A stretch of 6,118 bases of DNA. Source: Actinomycetes bacterium. GTDB taxonomy: Bacteria > Actinomycetota > Actinomycetes > Actinomycetales > Microbacteriaceae. This document shows, piece by piece, positions 5,659 to 6,118 of this stretch (within the stretch, counting starts at the first letter, position 1; every line of letters begins with the position of its first letter). The notes below the pieces were generated by a model. The model searched no databases. It was not told where the DNA came from and saw only the letters and a program-made list of their open reading frames with translations. Both the position numbers and the translations under genes were made by a program. The stretch is from positions 1 through 6,118 of the forward strand of contig JAUHVN010000176.1 in NCBI GenBank assembly GCA_030425055.1. Reading direction: 5' to 3'.

Positions 5659-6118
5659 ATGGCTGACGACGCGGTGATGCTCGACATCGACGGGCACGAG
5701 GTGCGCGTCTCGAGCCCGACCAAGCCGGTGTTCCCCGATGCCGGTCTCACCAAGCTCGACGTGGTGCGCTACTACCTGTCGGTCGCCGAGGGCGCGCTGC
5801 GCGGAGCCGGCGGCCGTCCGATGGTGCTCAAGCGCTTCCCCAAGGGCATCGACCACGAGCCGTTCTTCCAGAAGCGGGTGCCGGCCAACCACCCCGACTT
5901 CGTCGACACCGCGACGCTGCACTACGCGCGCGGCACGTCGGCCGAAGAAGCGGTGATCCGGGATGCCGCGGGCCTCGCGTGGGTCGTGAACCTCGGATGC
6001 CTCGACCTCAACCCCCACCCCGTGCGCGCCGAAGACCTCGACCATCCCGACGAGCTGCGCATCGACCTCGACCCGATGCCCGGCGTCGACTGGTCGCAGA
6101 TCGTCGACACCGCCTTCG
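5659..6118 (+). CDS. ligD: LigD-type polymerase/primase domain protein for NHEJ (3' end beyond window)
   Basis: The first 153 residues are visible. They match the LigD polymerase domain (archaeo-eukaryotic primase fold), which fills gaps and adds nucleotides, preferring ribonucleotides, at Ku-bound double-strand breaks before ligation. Landmarks are VSSPTKPVFPDAGLTKLDVVRYY (start 17), LKRFPKGID (57-65), FFQKR (69-73), AWVVNLGCLDLNPHPVR (107-123) and DHPDELRIDLDP (128-139), where D136 and D138 are the metal-binding DxD pair. The domain usually spans about 280-300 residues, so half is missing. It begins at the N-terminus, which fits either a stand-alone polymerase or a Pol-first LigD with nuclease and ligase domains downstream. 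The window cannot decide, so the symbol is provisional. No Ku gene is visible. Confidence 0.87.
   Translation, partial: MADDAVMLDIDGHEVRVSSPTKPVFPDAGLTKLDVVRYYLSVAEGALRGAGGRPMVLKRFPKGIDHEPFFQKRVPANHPDFVDTATLHYARGTSAEEAVIRDAAGLAWVVNLGCLDLNPHPVRAEDLDHPDELRIDLDPMPGVDWSQIVDTAF

Noticed and set aside
4219..6045. A 608-residue open frame on the minus strand under the hydrolase-like and LigD-type genes
   Set aside because: It crosses two plus-strand genes and their spacer, has the His/Arg/Glu/Gly-rich composition of an antisense shadow, and no family motif.
1..6118. CRISPR array, toxin-antitoxin pair, phage or transposon module
   Set aside because: No regularly spaced repeats, small paired genes, integrase or transposase motifs were found; the only repeats are the two intergenic copies at 3457 and 3564.

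Overview
This looks like a stretch of chromosome from a high-GC actinobacterium, most likely family Microbacteriaceae (Microbacterium-like). The evidence is the strong G/C bias at third codon positions, frequent GTG starts, starts placed as for leaderless mRNAs, the GAT-GCC / GCA-TCC codon habit, and an intergenic repeat of a type I recall from that family. The genus is inferred. I see no tRNA, rRNA, CRISPR array, insertion sequence or phage gene.

There are five protein genes. On the minus strand, reading leftwards from about 2330, a GlpQ-like glycerophosphodiester phosphodiesterase (2328-1291) is followed after 9 bp by a three-part flavoprotein that runs off the left edge (1281-1). The flavoprotein has a degenerate cyclic-nucleotide-binding-like domain, a cysteine-free thioredoxin-like domain and a thioredoxin-reductase-like FAD/NAD(P)H core that lacks the redox CxxC. 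On the plus strand, divergent from the phosphodiesterase, come a Bax inhibitor-1/YccA-family membrane protein (2484-3407), a secreted alpha/beta-hydrolase-like protein with four C-terminal membrane helices (3625-5616), and the start of a LigD-type NHEJ polymerase/primase gene (5659 to the right edge).

Two stretches carry regulatory or repeat structure. The 155-bp divergent spacer (2329-2483) holds the phosphodiesterase promoter and the leader of the Bax inhibitor gene. The 217-bp spacer 3408-3624 holds two hairpins alternating with two copies of a roughly 31-bp repeat, then the promoter of the hydrolase-like gene.

Three points stand out. (1) The hydrolase-like protein keeps the frame of a tripeptidyl-aminopeptidase-type hydrolase, but the nucleophile Ser, the catalytic His and the HGGPG oxyanion loop are all replaced, so it is probably a membrane-tethered pseudo-enzyme. 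(2) Four of the five genes have a TANNNT -10 hexamer exactly 6-7 nt before the start codon, the signature of leaderless transcripts. One of these overlaps the stop codon of the upstream gene, and another moves the hydrolase start to GTG 3625. (3) The flavoprotein belongs to a fused family whose redox partner cannot be a normal thioredoxin. The genes do not form one obvious pathway. Membrane lipid turnover, redox/flavin chemistry, membrane stress and DNA end-joining simply adjoin, and I do not claim a single new multigene system.
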